64,000 nt of DNA from JAPLFM01 sp964650885 (GTDB lineage: Bacteria; Bacteroidota; Ignavibacteria; Kapaibacteriales; UBA2268), in assembly GCA_964650885.1 (NCBI GenBank), contig CAZYXG010000003.1:36401-100400 (forward strand), given 5' to 3'. The notes beneath the pieces are model-generated. The model was not told the DNA's origin and searched no databases. It was given only the letters and a program-made list of their open reading frames with translations. A program made the translations under genes and the position numbers. Below, piece by piece: positions 6,884 through 16,417 of the stretch; the stretch's first letter is position 1; the number at the start of each line of letters is the position of its first letter.

Positions 6884-7474
6884 ATGAAACTACACATAAA
6901 ATATATGGTCAGCAATCGTTGTAAGATAGTTGTCAAAGATGAACTACGTAAGTTAGGACTTCACTATATCATAGTTGATTTAGGCGAAGTAGAAATTATG
7001 GAGAATTTAGATAATTCCCAGTTGGAACATCTTAGACTTTTATTGAAGAATGTTGGACTAGAGCTAATGGACGACAAAAGAGCCATACTAATTGAAAAAA
7101 TTAAGAAAGTAATAATTGAGATGGTACATCATTCCAATGAAGTTATCAAAATTAATTTTTCAAATTATTTGAGTGAAAAATTAAATCACGATTATACTTA
7201 TTTAGCAAATTTGTTTTCCGAAGTACAAGGTACTACAATTGAGCAATTTATTATTTCACACAAAGTGGAAAGAATAAAGGAATTGATTATATATGACGAA
7301 CTGAACATAACAGAAATTGCTTGGAAAATGAACTATAGTAGTGTAGCACATTTATCAAATCAATTCAAAAAAGTAACTGGCTTAACACCATCGCATTTCA
7401 AAAAGCTAAAAGATAAAAAAAGAAAACCAATTGAAGATATTGGAAATAATAATTTGGAAGTAAATAATTCATGA
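6884..7474 (+). CDS. AraC-family regulator with a ferredoxin/HMA-like N-terminal domain
   Basis: The C-terminal half of this 196-residue protein is an AraC-type double helix-turn-helix: YTYLANLFSEVQGTTIEQFI and ITEIAWKMNYSSVAHLSNQF, ending VTGLTPSHFKKL. The first 70 residues follow a beta-alpha-beta-beta-alpha-beta order (LHIKYMV, VVKDELRKLG, YIIVDLGEVEI, LEHLRLLLKN) like a heavy-metal-associated domain, but the CxxC pair is absent. Proteins of this layout recur in Bacteroidota. It lies 46 bases after the baeRF gene and its stop overlaps the kinase start by four bases (ATGA), so kinase and regulator are probably translationally coupled. Confidence 0.8.
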   Translation: MKLHIKYMVSNRCKIVVKDELRKLGLHYIIVDLGEVEIMENLDNSQLEHLRLLLKNVGLELMDDKRAILIEKIKKVIIEMVHHSNEVIKINFSNYLSEKLNHDYTYLANLFSEVQGTTIEQFIISHKVERIKELIIYDELNITEIAWKMNYSSVAHLSNQFKKVTGLTPSHFKKLKDKKRKPIEDIGNNNLEVNNS

Positions 7475-9474
7475 TACAGAATAACAATGTAGAATCAAGA
7501 TATGCGAGAAGCTTAATTGAAGCATCATTAGACCCCTTGCTTACTATTAGCCCTGAGGGTAAAATAACTGATATGAATGAAGCTTTATCGAGTATTACTG
7601 GGTTAAGTAGAGAAGATTTAAAAGGTACTGATTTTAAATTCTATTTTACTCAGCCAGAAGAAGCACAAAAAGTTTATCAAGAAGTTTTTGAAAAAGGTTT
7701 TGTTATTGACTACCCGCTGACGATAAAAGATAATAAGCTTACAAATGTATTATTTAATGGGTCAGTCTATAAAAACGATGATGGAAAAGTAATTGGGGCA
7801 GTTGTTGTTGCAAGAGATATAACATTGCAAAGAACTTTTGAAAATGAACTAATTGCGAATAAAGAAATTGCTGAATTAGCTCAAGCAAATGCCGAGGAAG
7901 CTAAAATTTATGCTGAAACTGCCACTACTATTGCTATTGAAGCTGTAAAATCAAAGCAGCAATTCCTATCAAATATGAGCCACGAAATACGCACTCCTAT
8001 GAATGCTATAATTGGTTTCACTAAAGTAGTATTGAAAACAAACTTAGATGAATTGCAAACTGAATATATGAATGCAATTAAATTAAGTTGCGATTCTCTA
8101 ATAGTTCTTATTAATGATATATTAGATTTGGCTAAAGTTGATGCGGGGAAAATGACTTTTGAACAAGCTCCATTTAAAATGTTCTCATCTCTTTCGGCTA
8201 TGCTTCATTTATTCGCTCCAAAAATCGAAGAAAAGAATTTAGAACTTATTAAAGAATATGACTCTAATATTCCGATTACTTTGTTAGGCGATCCTGTTAG
8301 GCTACATCAAATTATTCTTAACTTACTAAGCAATGCAGTTAAATTCACTTCAATTGGCAAAATAAGTATGATTATTGAATTACTTAACCAAAATGACTTA
8401 AATGCAACTATTAAATTTACTATAGCCGATACTGGAATAGGTATAGCTGAAGAAAAATTAAAATCTATTTTTGACAATTTCCAACAAGCTTCAAGCAATA
8501 CTTCCCGACTTTATGGCGGAACAGGATTGGGTTTGGCAATTGTTAAACAGTTAGTAGAATCTCAAGGTGGGACTGTTGAAGTTGTAAGCAAACTTGGAGT
8601 TGGATCTTCATTTAGTTTTACTCTAACTTTCCTTAAAACTAAAGCTGTAGCTGAAATTGATCCTGAAGAAGCAATTCTTGAACCAAACATACCGAAAATT
8701 AGTGTGCTTGTTGTTGAAGATATTGCATTAAATCAGCTTTTAATGAAAACATTATTGGACGACTTTGGATTTGAAAAAGACTTTGCCATCAATGGAAAAG
8801 TAGCGATAGAGAAATTAGAAAATCATACTTATGATATTATTCTAATGGATTTGCACATGCCTGTTATGAATGGTTTTGAAACAACTGAATACATTAGAAA
8901 CAATCTAAAATTAGACATTCCAATTATAGCTCTCACAGCAGATGTAACTACTGTGGATTTAGCTAAATGCAATGCCGCAGGAATGAATGATTATGTAGCA
9001 AAGCCAGTTGATGAAAAAATACTATATAGTAAAATCATTAACATAGTAATGAAAGCAAATAGTTTAAAAATAGAAAACAATGAGAAACCATTTGCAACTG
9101 AATTAAATAGAAACAAATATATTGATTTGGATTATTTACGCCAAAGAACAAAATCAGACCCAGATTTAATGATGGAAATGATATTTGCTTATTTAAATCA
9201 AACCCCACCTCTACTTACTTCAATGAAACAATTTTTCATTGATAAAGATTGGGATTCACTTCAAAAAACTGTGCATAAAATGATACCTTCATTTTCGATA
9301 ATGGGGATAAGTGCTGATTATTTATTGAAAGCTAAAAAAATACAAGAATACGCCAATAGCCAGCAGCAGGAAGATTTAATTAATGAATTAATTAATGAAA
9401 TTGAAATGGTTTGCTTAATAGCTTGCAAAGAGCTTGAAGAAGAATATTTAATAATTAAAAAGAAAAAAATATGA
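7471..9474 (+). CDS. Hybrid sensor histidine kinase: PAS - HisKA - HATPase - REC - HPt
   Basis: Domains in order: PAS at about 10-120 (LDPLLTISPEGKITDMNEAL), HisKA with H-box SNMSHEIRTPMNAIIG (phospho-His171), HATPase with N, G1 and G2 boxes (NLLSNAVKFT, DTGIGI, GGTGLGLAI), a receiver domain with phospho-Asp460 (MDLHMPVMNG) and an HPt domain with His602 (TVHKMIPS). No transmembrane helix is visible, so it probably senses a cytoplasmic signal. A complete internal phosphorelay (H-D-H) is present, and the single-domain receiver encoded next would be the natural output partner. Both ends overlap neighbours by four bases. Confidence 0.93.
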   Translation: MIQNNNVESRYARSLIEASLDPLLTISPEGKITDMNEALSSITGLSREDLKGTDFKFYFTQPEEAQKVYQEVFEKGFVIDYPLTIKDNKLTNVLFNGSVYKNDDGKVIGAVVVARDITLQRTFENELIANKEIAELAQANAEEAKIYAETATTIAIEAVKSKQQFLSNMSHEIRTPMNAIIGFTKVVLKTNLDELQTEYMNAIKLSCDSLIVLINDILDLAKVDAGKMTFEQAPFKMFSSLSAMLHLFAPKIEEKNLELIKEYDSNIPITLLGDPVRLHQIILNLLSNAVKFTSIGKISMIIELLNQNDLNATIKFTIADTGIGIAEEKLKSIFDNFQQASSNTSRLYGGTGLGLAIVKQLVESQGGTVEVVSKLGVGSSFSFTLTFLKTKAVAEIDPEEAILEPNIPKISVLVVEDIALNQLLMKTLLDDFGFEKDFAINGKVAIEKLENHTYDIILMDLHMPVMNGFETTEYIRNNLKLDIPIIALTADVTTVDLAKCNAAGMNDYVAKPVDEKILYSKIINIVMKANSLKIENNEKPFATELNRNKYIDLDYLRQRTKSDPDLMMEMIFAYLNQTPPLLTSMKQFFIDKDWDSLQKTVHKMIPSFSIMGISADYLLKAKKIQEYANSQQQEDLINELINEIEMVCLIACKELEEEYLIIKKKKI

Positions 9475-9914
9475 AAATGATGAAGACAAACGACAAAATT
9501 AAATTATTCTTAGTTGATGATGATCAAGTGTATTTGAAATTATTAACTATTGAACTTAATAATTCAGGAAATTATGATATTGCAACTTTCGACACGGGCG
9601 AAGATTGCATAGCCAGTCTTTCAAAATCTCCAGATTTAATTATATTAGATTACAATTTAGATGGAATTAATATTAATTCTATCAACGGAATTGCAACTCT
9701 TGATATTATTAAAGCTTTCAATCTAGATATTCCTGTAATTATGCTATCTGCTCAAGATAGTATTGATATTGCAATTCAATGTATGCACCACGGTGCATTC
9801 GATTATGTAGTAAAAAGCTCTACCGCATTTATTAGACTTGATAACATAATTCCTAAACTTTTCACTTTTAAAAAAATGGAAAAAGAGCTAAAATGGTACA
9901 TTGAAAATTTATAG
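9471..9914 (+). CDS. Single-domain response regulator (receiver only)
   Basis: The 147-residue protein is a CheY-like receiver: acidic pocket VDDDQ (Asp16-18), phospho-acceptor Asp60 in ILDYNLDG, the conserved Ser in MLSAQDS and Lys in YVVKSS. No output domain follows. Only about 15 extra residues remain. With no DNA-binding domain of its own it probably passes the signal by protein contact, perhaps to the AraC-type regulator of the same operon (inference). Confidence 0.88.
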   Translation: MKMMKTNDKIKLFLVDDDQVYLKLLTIELNNSGNYDIATFDTGEDCIASLSKSPDLIILDYNLDGININSINGIATLDIIKAFNLDIPVIMLSAQDSIDIAIQCMHHGAFDYVVKSSTAFIRLDNIIPKLFTFKKMEKELKWYIENL

Positions 9915-10188
9915 TTATCTTTTTGTCCATAATACTAATTTTTACCTCAAGTGTGAATTATACAAAATTCATTGCTATGTGTATAACACTATCCAATTTC
10001 TTATTCCATATCTTTGTTCTATAAAAATAGCAAAGTATTCAAATTCTTACAAAATTGTCTGCAAAACTATCATTTATAGTTGATGATTACAAACCTAACA
10101 AACTTTAAATCGACAACAAACTGAATTAAATAAACTGAACTTTCAAAAGAAAGCAGTTATAATTTAATTAAATCTTATAGGTAAAATT

Positions 10189-13100
10189 ATGAATTATTTT
10201 CATACACGTATTTCTTCTTGTTTTAAACAAGTTACTGGAATTATATCAGTATTTTTATTAATCTCACTTTTCGCATCCAGCAATTCATTTGCTGGAATCC
10301 CCACTCTGAATTTAAGGTCACTTGAAAGTTTTGTTGTATTGGCTGGCTCAACTGTCACAGGGATTCCACCTGTCAGTGTTACAGGAGATGTTGGATTAAG
10401 TCCAGCAGCTGGAAGTAATATAACAGGTTTCGATGGAACCAATGTTTCAGGTACACTATATGTAGTATCAGCTGGTCCTGCTGGTTCAGTTATAAATGCA
10501 ACTTTATTGCAAACTGCAAAAAGTGATTTAACAACTGCATATAATGATGCTGCAAATCGTACTCCAGTTCCAACTGGAACATTTCTTAATCCAGGTTCTG
10601 GTAATATAGGTGGTTTGAATTTAGTCCCAGGACTTTATAAGTTCACTGGAGCTGCTGATATTTCTGGGTCTAACGTAACATTAACAGGTAATGCAACCGA
10701 TGTTTGGATTTTCCAAATAGCTTCTACACTTAATATAGAAGTTGGAATTAAAATTATACTAGCTGGTGGAGCTCAGGCAGCAAATATATTCTGGCAAGTT
10801 GGTACTTCAGCGTCTCTAAAGAGTGGTTCTGTGTTTAAAGGTACTATTCTTGCTGATCAATCAGTTACTATGGGTACGGGAGCTTCTTTGGAAGGTCGTG
10901 CTTTAGCTTTTACTGCCGCTGTCACTATGGCTTCTGCTGCAACAACTGTGAAACCAGTTTTGTTGCCAATTTTTACTTCTGATTCATCTCAAGCTACATT
11001 CGGAAGTGTTTTAAGAGGTGGAAGTAAAATTGATACAATTACAGTAACAAACACTGGTGGATTAGATTTAGTAATCTCATCTGTGACAAGTTCAAGTACT
11101 TTCTTTACTGTTACTCCTACAACTGGAACAATTGCTCCACTTGCATCTAGACAATTCTTCATTACTTTTTCGCCAACAAGCAATGGTTTGCAAACTGGAT
11201 TTATAGTTTTTAATCATAATGCGGCTATACCATCTAACACAATTACTGTCTCTGGGACTGGAGTTTCTCCAATATTCTCGTCAAATTCATCAACAGTAAG
11301 TTTTGGAAATGTGCTAAATGCAACCACTAAGCGAGATTCAATAACTGTTACCAATACTGGTACAGCTAATTTGGTAATTACAAATATTGCAAGTACTAAT
11401 ACTTTATTCACATTCACTCCATCGAATGGAACATATACACTTTTGCCAAATGCAAATATGAAATTCTATTTCACTTTTGCTCCACTTGTAAATGGTGCTC
11501 AAATTGGAAGAATGATTTTCGATAACAATACTACTAAATTGAAAGATACTGTTTTTGTTACTGGTACAGGTGTTTCACCTAATTTCGTAGCAAGTTCTTC
11601 CACAATTAGTTTTGGAAATGTTCGAAATGAAACGACAAAATTAGACTCTATAACAATTACAAATACTGGTACTTTTGATTTGGTAATTTCAAGTATAACA
11701 ACTTCTAATGGTTTATTTACTGTAAGCCCATCTGGAAGTACAATTACTCCTGGATTAAGTCAAAAATATTATGTTACTTTTGCACCACTAGTTAGTGGAT
11801 TTCAAAATGGCATTATAGTATTTAATTCAAATACTAGTAAAACTAAAGACACTTTGTTTGTGAATGGTACTGGTGTTGCTCCATTATTTACATCATCTTC
11901 ATCAACGATAAGTTTTGGTAACGTTAGAAATTTAACTTCAAAAATGGATTCTGTAACAGTTACAAATACAGGTACTACGGATTTAATAATAACTGGAATG
12001 GTTAGCTCGAATAACTTATTTGCAATAGCAAATTCAAGTTCAACTATAACTCCAGGTGCAAATAAAAAATTCTATGTAACTTTCACTCCTTTAGTAGATG
12101 GTTTGCAAAACGGTACAATTATTTTTACCCACAATGGTAAAAAATTATTAGATACTGTATTTGTTAATGGTAGAGGTGTTTCGCCTTTATTTACAATTAA
12201 TAAAACTAGCCTGAATTATGGCGATACTAGAACCAATTCAGCAAAAGCTGAAAATGTAATAGTTACTAATACAGGTACAGCCGATTTAATTATTTCAAGT
12301 GTAACAAGCACTAATATCTATTTCTATGCTGAAGATGGAAGTGCAACAATCACTCCTGGAAGCTCTAAAACATTTTTCCTTGCATTCAATCCAATTAATT
12401 CTGGTCCACAATCGGGGTTAATGATATTTAATCATAATGCATTGAAATCTAAAGATACTATAACAGTTACTGGTAATGGCGTAAAAGCTACATTATCTCC
12501 TAGCGTGACTACACTTAATTTTGGAACTGTTAGAACTGGTACAAGTAAATTTTTACCTCTTACCATTACTAACAATGGTATTTTGAACTTAAAAATCTAC
12601 AATGTAATTTCTACAAACTCAAGATTTGATATTGTTCCTAAAACAGTTGAAATTACTCCTGGTGCATCGTTAGTATTTTATACTACATTTATGCCTTTGG
12701 TAGATGGCGAGCAAAAAGGAATGTTGATTTTTAGTTCTAATGGAAACCAGTTATTTGATACTGTTTTTGTAATAGGTAGCGGTGGTACTCCAAGTATTGT
12801 AATAGCTCCTAAATCTATTAACTTTGGAAATATTCAAATTGGTACAACAAAACTTGATTCAATTTCTGTTACTAACAATGGTGCAGCCGCATTAACAATC
12901 AATTTTGTTACTAGTACTAATAGTGTATTTACAGTTACGCCAAATAGCGGAACAGTAGTTATTAATACTACTCAAAAATATTATGTTACATTTGCTCCAG
13001 TTGCTGGTGGTTTACAAACAGGGAACATTGTATTTAGCCACGATGCTGAAAGTAGATTCGATACAGTGAGTTTAACAGGTAGCGGAGCTGCTCCAATTTT

Positions 13101-14307
13101 CTCAGTTACTCCTCAGAACTTAGATTTTGGAGATGTGGAATTAGGAAAAAACAAACAGAAAAGTGTTATGGTAAAAAATATTGGAACATCTGATTTAACT
13201 ATAAGTAACATTGTTTCAAGCAATCCACAATTTATTGTCACTTCATTTACTGGCACTATACTTCCAAATGCAACAAGAGAGGTTTTTATTACTTTCGCAC
13301 CTACTTTGGTGGGTCAGCAAAATGGTTTAATCACTTTCGCACATAATGTAGGTAACAGCATAGTAAATGTAACTGGAAATGGTATTGATAGTGTTAATTT
13401 TATGACAATAAAAAAAGCACGTGATTTACCAATAGGAACTGAATTTATAATCGAAGGGATTATAACTAGAACTATGGGAAGCTACACAAGTATGCAAGAT
13501 ACAAGTGCTGGAATAACAATTATTCAAGAATCAGGTGTATTCTTCGACAAAGTAAAATCTGGCAATATCAAAATGGGTGACAAATACAGAATACAAGGTA
13601 AGATAACTGAACTAAACGCATTTAAAGTAATACAAGGTACTGATTTAATTAAAAATACATTAGTAAGTAGCAATAACCAGATTCCTTTAGCAGCTAAACT
13701 TAACTTAGTTCAAATTGCTCAAGGTGGCGAAAAGTATGAAAGTTGTTTAGTTAAAGTTGAAAATTTCATTATGAATAATTCTAACGATAAAAATTTCCAA
13801 GCAGAAACTCTTTATCAAATTGAAGACAATAGTGATAAAACAAATACTGTTGCATTATTTATTGGCAAACCTGATAATAATGAACTTGACGGAACGAAAA
13901 TTAATGGATATCTTGGATCATTTGAAGGGGTCTTAGGACAATCAAGCTCTTGTATTCAGTGTAGATTCCAATTAGTTCCAGTATTGACTACTGATTTGAC
14001 TTTCGTACCAAATGGAATAGAAGATGATTATTCTGGAAACAATCTTTTCAATAATTATCCTAATCCATTCCAAACTACTACTAACATTAGCTATAACATC
14101 GCTAAAACAAGCAATGTGAAACTTACTGTTTTGAACATAGTTGGGACTGAAATTGCAACATTAGTTAGTGGCACTCAAGCTGCTGGCAATTACAACTTCA
14201 TTTATGACGCTCCAGTTATTGATAATAACTCAGCAAGTAATGTTTACTTCTATAAATTAGAAGTAGGTACTGATATGTTTATCAAAAAAATGATAATCAT
14301 AAAATAA
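10189..14307 (+). CDS. Giant T9SS-secreted protein: DUF3494 ice-binding domain + eight HYDIN-like repeats + OB-like domain + sorting tail
   Basis: A signal peptide (about 1-36, ending SNSFAG) is followed by a DUF3494 domain (about 38-255) with the characteristic strands GLYKFTGAADI, DVWIFQIASTLNI, NIFWQVGTSASL, FKGTILADQSVTMGTGASL and GRALAFTAAVTM. DUF3494 proteins are ice-binding (antifreeze or ice-adhesion) beta-solenoids. Eight Ig-like repeats of about 100 residues (260-1064) follow, each with a SFGNV-like strand, VTNTG and a VTGTG-type end, as in HYDIN/choice-of-anchor-D domains. Residues 1066-1280 resemble a DUF5689/OB-fold region (LPIGTEFIIEGIITR). The end (NYPNPFQTTT to MIIIK) is a type A T9SS sorting domain. 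The protein is probably displayed on the cell surface with the repeats as a stalk. Confidence 0.88.
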   Translation: MNYFHTRISSCFKQVTGIISVFLLISLFASSNSFAGIPTLNLRSLESFVVLAGSTVTGIPPVSVTGDVGLSPAAGSNITGFDGTNVSGTLYVVSAGPAGSVINATLLQTAKSDLTTAYNDAANRTPVPTGTFLNPGSGNIGGLNLVPGLYKFTGAADISGSNVTLTGNATDVWIFQIASTLNIEVGIKIILAGGAQAANIFWQVGTSASLKSGSVFKGTILADQSVTMGTGASLEGRALAFTAAVTMASAATTVKPVLLPIFTSDSSQATFGSVLRGGSKIDTITVTNTGGLDLVISSVTSSSTFFTVTPTTGTIAPLASRQFFITFSPTSNGLQTGFIVFNHNAAIPSNTITVSGTGVSPIFSSNSSTVSFGNVLNATTKRDSITVTNTGTANLVITNIASTNTLFTFTPSNGTYTLLPNANMKFYFTFAPLVNGAQIGRMIFDNNTTKLKDTVFVTGTGVSPNFVASSSTISFGNVRNETTKLDSITITNTGTFDLVISSITTSNGLFTVSPSGSTITPGLSQKYYVTFAPLVSGFQNGIIVFNSNTSKTKDTLFVNGTGVAPLFTSSSSTISFGNVRNLTSKMDSVTVTNTGTTDLIITGMVSSNNLFAIANSSSTITPGANKKFYVTFTPLVDGLQNGTIIFTHNGKKLLDTVFVNGRGVSPLFTINKTSLNYGDTRTNSAKAENVIVTNTGTADLIISSVTSTNIYFYAEDGSATITPGSSKTFFLAFNPINSGPQSGLMIFNHNALKSKDTITVTGNGVKATLSPSVTTLNFGTVRTGTSKFLPLTITNNGILNLKIYNVISTNSRFDIVPKTVEITPGASLVFYTTFMPLVDGEQKGMLIFSSNGNQLFDTVFVIGSGGTPSIVIAPKSINFGNIQIGTTKLDSISVTNNGAAALTINFVTSTNSVFTVTPNSGTVVINTTQKYYVTFAPVAGGLQTGNIVFSHDAESRFDTVSLTGSGAAPIFSVTPQNLDFGDVELGKNKQKSVMVKNIGTSDLTISNIVSSNPQFIVTSFTGTILPNATREVFITFAPTLVGQQNGLITFAHNVGNSIVNVTGNGIDSVNFMTIKKARDLPIGTEFIIEGIITRTMGSYTSMQDTSAGITIIQESGVFFDKVKSGNIKMGDKYRIQGKITELNAFKVIQGTDLIKNTLVSSNNQIPLAAKLNLVQIAQGGEKYESCLVKVENFIMNNSNDKNFQAETLYQIEDNSDKTNTVALFIGKPDNNELDGTKINGYLGSFEGVLGQSSSCIQCRFQLVPVLTTDLTFVPNGIEDDYSGNNLFNNYPNPFQTTTNISYNIAKTSNVKLTVLNIVGTEIATLVSGTQAAGNYNFIYDAPVIDNNSASNVYFYKLEVGTDMFIKKMIIIK

Positions 14308-14366
14308 GTCTAAATAATCTCAAGTTAAACTAACTTTAACTTGAGATATATTTTCTACTGATAAAT

Positions 14367-14407
14367 AAAAAATCCCTGATAAAGTAATTTTATCAGGGAT
14401 TTTTTTA
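14367..14407. terminator. Bidirectional terminator between convergent genes
   Basis: The stem AATCCCTGATAAA/TTTTATCAGGGATT encloses a short loop and has A and T runs on its two sides. It lies between the plus-strand ice-binding gene and the minus-strand gene at 14434. Confidence 0.85.
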
Positions 14408-14433
14408 TACTAACCAAGTATTTTAAAGATTAA

Positions 14434-14871
14434 TCAATACAACCAATCTGTTTGGAAGATTTCAACTCCCAATTTATCCATATAAGCTTCTTGTTTGCTT
14501 CCTGGATTTGAAATTCGGTTTAAGAATTGCCAGAATATTAACTCTTCTTCAATCACAACAAATTTAGAACCTTGGTATTCAGGAACTGGGATATAAAATT
14601 TGCCCCCATCAATTGCTAAGTATCTATGTTTGAATACAACTGCATTGTTAAACAAAACAGTAAACTCATTCAAAGATACACTTTTATCAGCACAATCATT
14701 TTTGAATTTAGCTGGGAATTCAGCATCAATTACTTTGTTCCAACCAATCACTAAGCTCAAGTCTTCCTTTAAGCAAGCACTATCTTTGCAAGCAGTTTCC
14801 AAATGTCTTATTTTCTGCCAATCATTGCGTGCTGAACTTCCCAGCAACTTCATCATATTTTTGAAAGTCAT
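14434..14871 (-). CDS. Hypothetical protein, 145 residues
   Basis: I did not recognise this protein. The open frame runs back to 15087, but everything before MTFKNMMK lies in purM, so the start is set at 14871, preceded by AGGATAACAG, 26 bases after purM. The protein has no signal peptide, three scattered cysteines (CKDSAC and NDC), and a C-terminal half rich in aromatic residues (HRYLAIDGGKFYIPVPEYQ, LIFWQFLNRI). It is probably cytoplasmic and cotranscribed with purM. Confidence 0.6.
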   Translation of the reverse strand: MTFKNMMKLLGSSARNDWQKIRHLETACKDSACLKEDLSLVIGWNKVIDAEFPAKFKNDCADKSVSLNEFTVLFNNAVVFKHRYLAIDGGKFYIPVPEYQGSKFVVIEEELIFWQFLNRISNPGSKQEAYMDKLGVEIFQTDWLY

Positions 14872-14897
14872 TCTGTTATCCTGTAATATTAAATTCT

Positions 14898-15887
14898 TTA
14901 AACAATTTCGCCTATTAATTTGGAATTGTGTACTTTCGTGGCAGTCAATACCCTTTCGGCATTCTCTTTGTCGCAAATTAGAATCATTCCAATTCCAAGA
15001 TTGAATACTTCTCGCATTTCGCTTTCGGCTACGTTTCCAACTGATTGAATCAATTTGAATATTGCAGGGCGCTGCCAAGCTGTCCAATCTATATTTAGTC
15101 TTTCTTCAGCTATAATGCGTTTGGTGTTGCCAATAATCCCACCGCCAGTTATATGCGAAATACCATTCAATATTTCAGCATCTACCAATGGCAATACTTC
15201 ATTTTGGTAACTTCTATGCACTTGCAATAAAACTTCGCCAATTGACTTTCCACCTAGCTCTTCAAGAGTGTCAGTATATTCATATTTTGAAGTCAAGACA
15301 GCACGTGCAAGTGAATATCCGTTAGTATGCAAACCATTCGATTCTAGCCCGATAAGTACATTACCAGTTTGAATTTTGACACCATTAACAATTTTCTTTT
15401 TGTCAACAACTCCAACAATAGTCCCACTCATATCGTATTCGCCATCGCTATAAATAGAAGGCATTTCCGCAGTTTCGCCACCGATTAAAGCACAGCTATT
15501 TTCTTTACAAGCTTTCACAAATCCTTCGATTACTTCCACTGCTACATTTGGATTCAATTTGCCAGTAGCGAAGTAATCCAAAAAGAAAAGCGGCTTAGCA
15601 CCACAAGCAAGTATATCGTCAACGCAATGGTTTACCAAATCCTGACCAACAGTATTGTGGATATCCATAGCAAATGCTACTTTCAGCTTTGTGCCAACTC
15701 CATCTGTACTCGAAACAAGCACAGGATGCTCGTACCCTTCAAATTTAGCATCGTAGAAGCCACCGAAAAGCCCAATATTGGAAAGCACTTTATCGTTGTG
15801 AGTAGATTTCACAAGTGGCTTAATTCTATCTATCATTTCATCGCCAGCTTGTATATTCACGCCAGCACTTTTATAATCAAAACTCAT
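14898..15887 (-). CDS. purM: Phosphoribosylformylglycinamidine cyclo-ligase (AIR synthetase)
   Basis: The enzyme forms aminoimidazole ribotide from FGAM with ATP in step five of purine synthesis. The 329-residue length is near that of the family, and the core motifs are present: YKSAGVNIQAGD at the start, STDGVGTKL, HCVDDILACGAKPLFFLDY, LIGGETAEMPSIY, GLESNGLHTNGYSLAR and HITGGGIIGNTKRI. It stands apart from other purine genes here, between ssb and a hypothetical gene on the same strand. Confidence 0.96.
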   Translation of the reverse strand: MSFDYKSAGVNIQAGDEMIDRIKPLVKSTHNDKVLSNIGLFGGFYDAKFEGYEHPVLVSSTDGVGTKLKVAFAMDIHNTVGQDLVNHCVDDILACGAKPLFFLDYFATGKLNPNVAVEVIEGFVKACKENSCALIGGETAEMPSIYSDGEYDMSGTIVGVVDKKKIVNGVKIQTGNVLIGLESNGLHTNGYSLARAVLTSKYEYTDTLEELGGKSIGEVLLQVHRSYQNEVLPLVDAEILNGISHITGGGIIGNTKRIIAEERLNIDWTAWQRPAIFKLIQSVGNVAESEMREVFNLGIGMILICDKENAERVLTATKVHNSKLIGEIV

Positions 15888-15916
15888 TTTATCTTTTTTG
15901 TTTCTTTGTTTAATTA

Positions 15917-16399
15917 TTAAAATGGAACGTCGTCATCGTCCATATCATTAAAATCTGTGTTAATATCGCTATTGCCCTGCGGTGCAGCCGAGCTTCCACT
16001 ATTATTATCATTATTAGCATAATTACTATTGCCACCGCCGCCGCTATATCCGCCACCTTCGCTGCGTTCTTCTCTTTCGATAGGCATAATAGTGTTTGCT
16101 AAAATTTCAGTAATATATCTAGTTGCACCGTCCTTATCTTGGTATGAACGGGTTTTGATTTTACCTTCTACTAAAACTTTAGCCCCTTTAGACATCTTAG
16201 CCATTTTGTCAGCTAAAGCATCCCAACAATTGACGTTGTGCCAATCAGTAGTTTGCTGCCAATCGCCAGATTTATCTTTGTAGCTTTCTGTAGTTGCCAT
16301 TGTGAAATTTGCAACTTTGCTTCCCGATGGAATCACTTTGATTTCTGGGTCTTTGCCCAAGTTTCCAATAAGAGTAACTCTATTCATAGAATTAGCCAT
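15917..16399 (-). CDS. ssb: Single-stranded DNA-binding protein
   Basis: The protein binds single-stranded DNA in replication, repair and recombination. The 160-residue sequence has the OB fold (NRVTLIGNLGKDPEIK, TDWHNVNCWDALADKMAKM, GAKVLVEGKIKTRSY), a Gly/Asn/Ser-rich linker, and the acidic C-terminal tip DDDDVPF that recruits partner proteins. It is 29 bases upstream of purM on the same strand. Confidence 0.97.
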   Translation of the reverse strand: MANSMNRVTLIGNLGKDPEIKVIPSGSKVANFTMATTESYKDKSGDWQQTTDWHNVNCWDALADKMAKMSKGAKVLVEGKIKTRSYQDKDGATRYITEILANTIMPIEREERSEGGGYSGGGGNSNYANNDNNSGSSAAPQGNSDINTDFNDMDDDDVPF

Positions 16400-16417
16400 T
16401 TTTACCTCTTTAACTTA

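Noticed and set aside
9901..10083. 60-codon frame after the receiver gene
   Set aside because: No ribosome-binding site, AT-rich composition and overlap with the end of the receiver gene; treated as non-coding.
11000..13390. DNA repeat array inside the ice-binding gene
   Set aside because: The eight units are diverged protein domains of about 100 residues, not near-identical DNA repeats.
14872..15087. N-terminal extension of the hypothetical protein at 14434-14871
   Set aside because: The extension lies almost wholly inside purM in another frame, and a good start with a ribosome-binding site exists at 14871.
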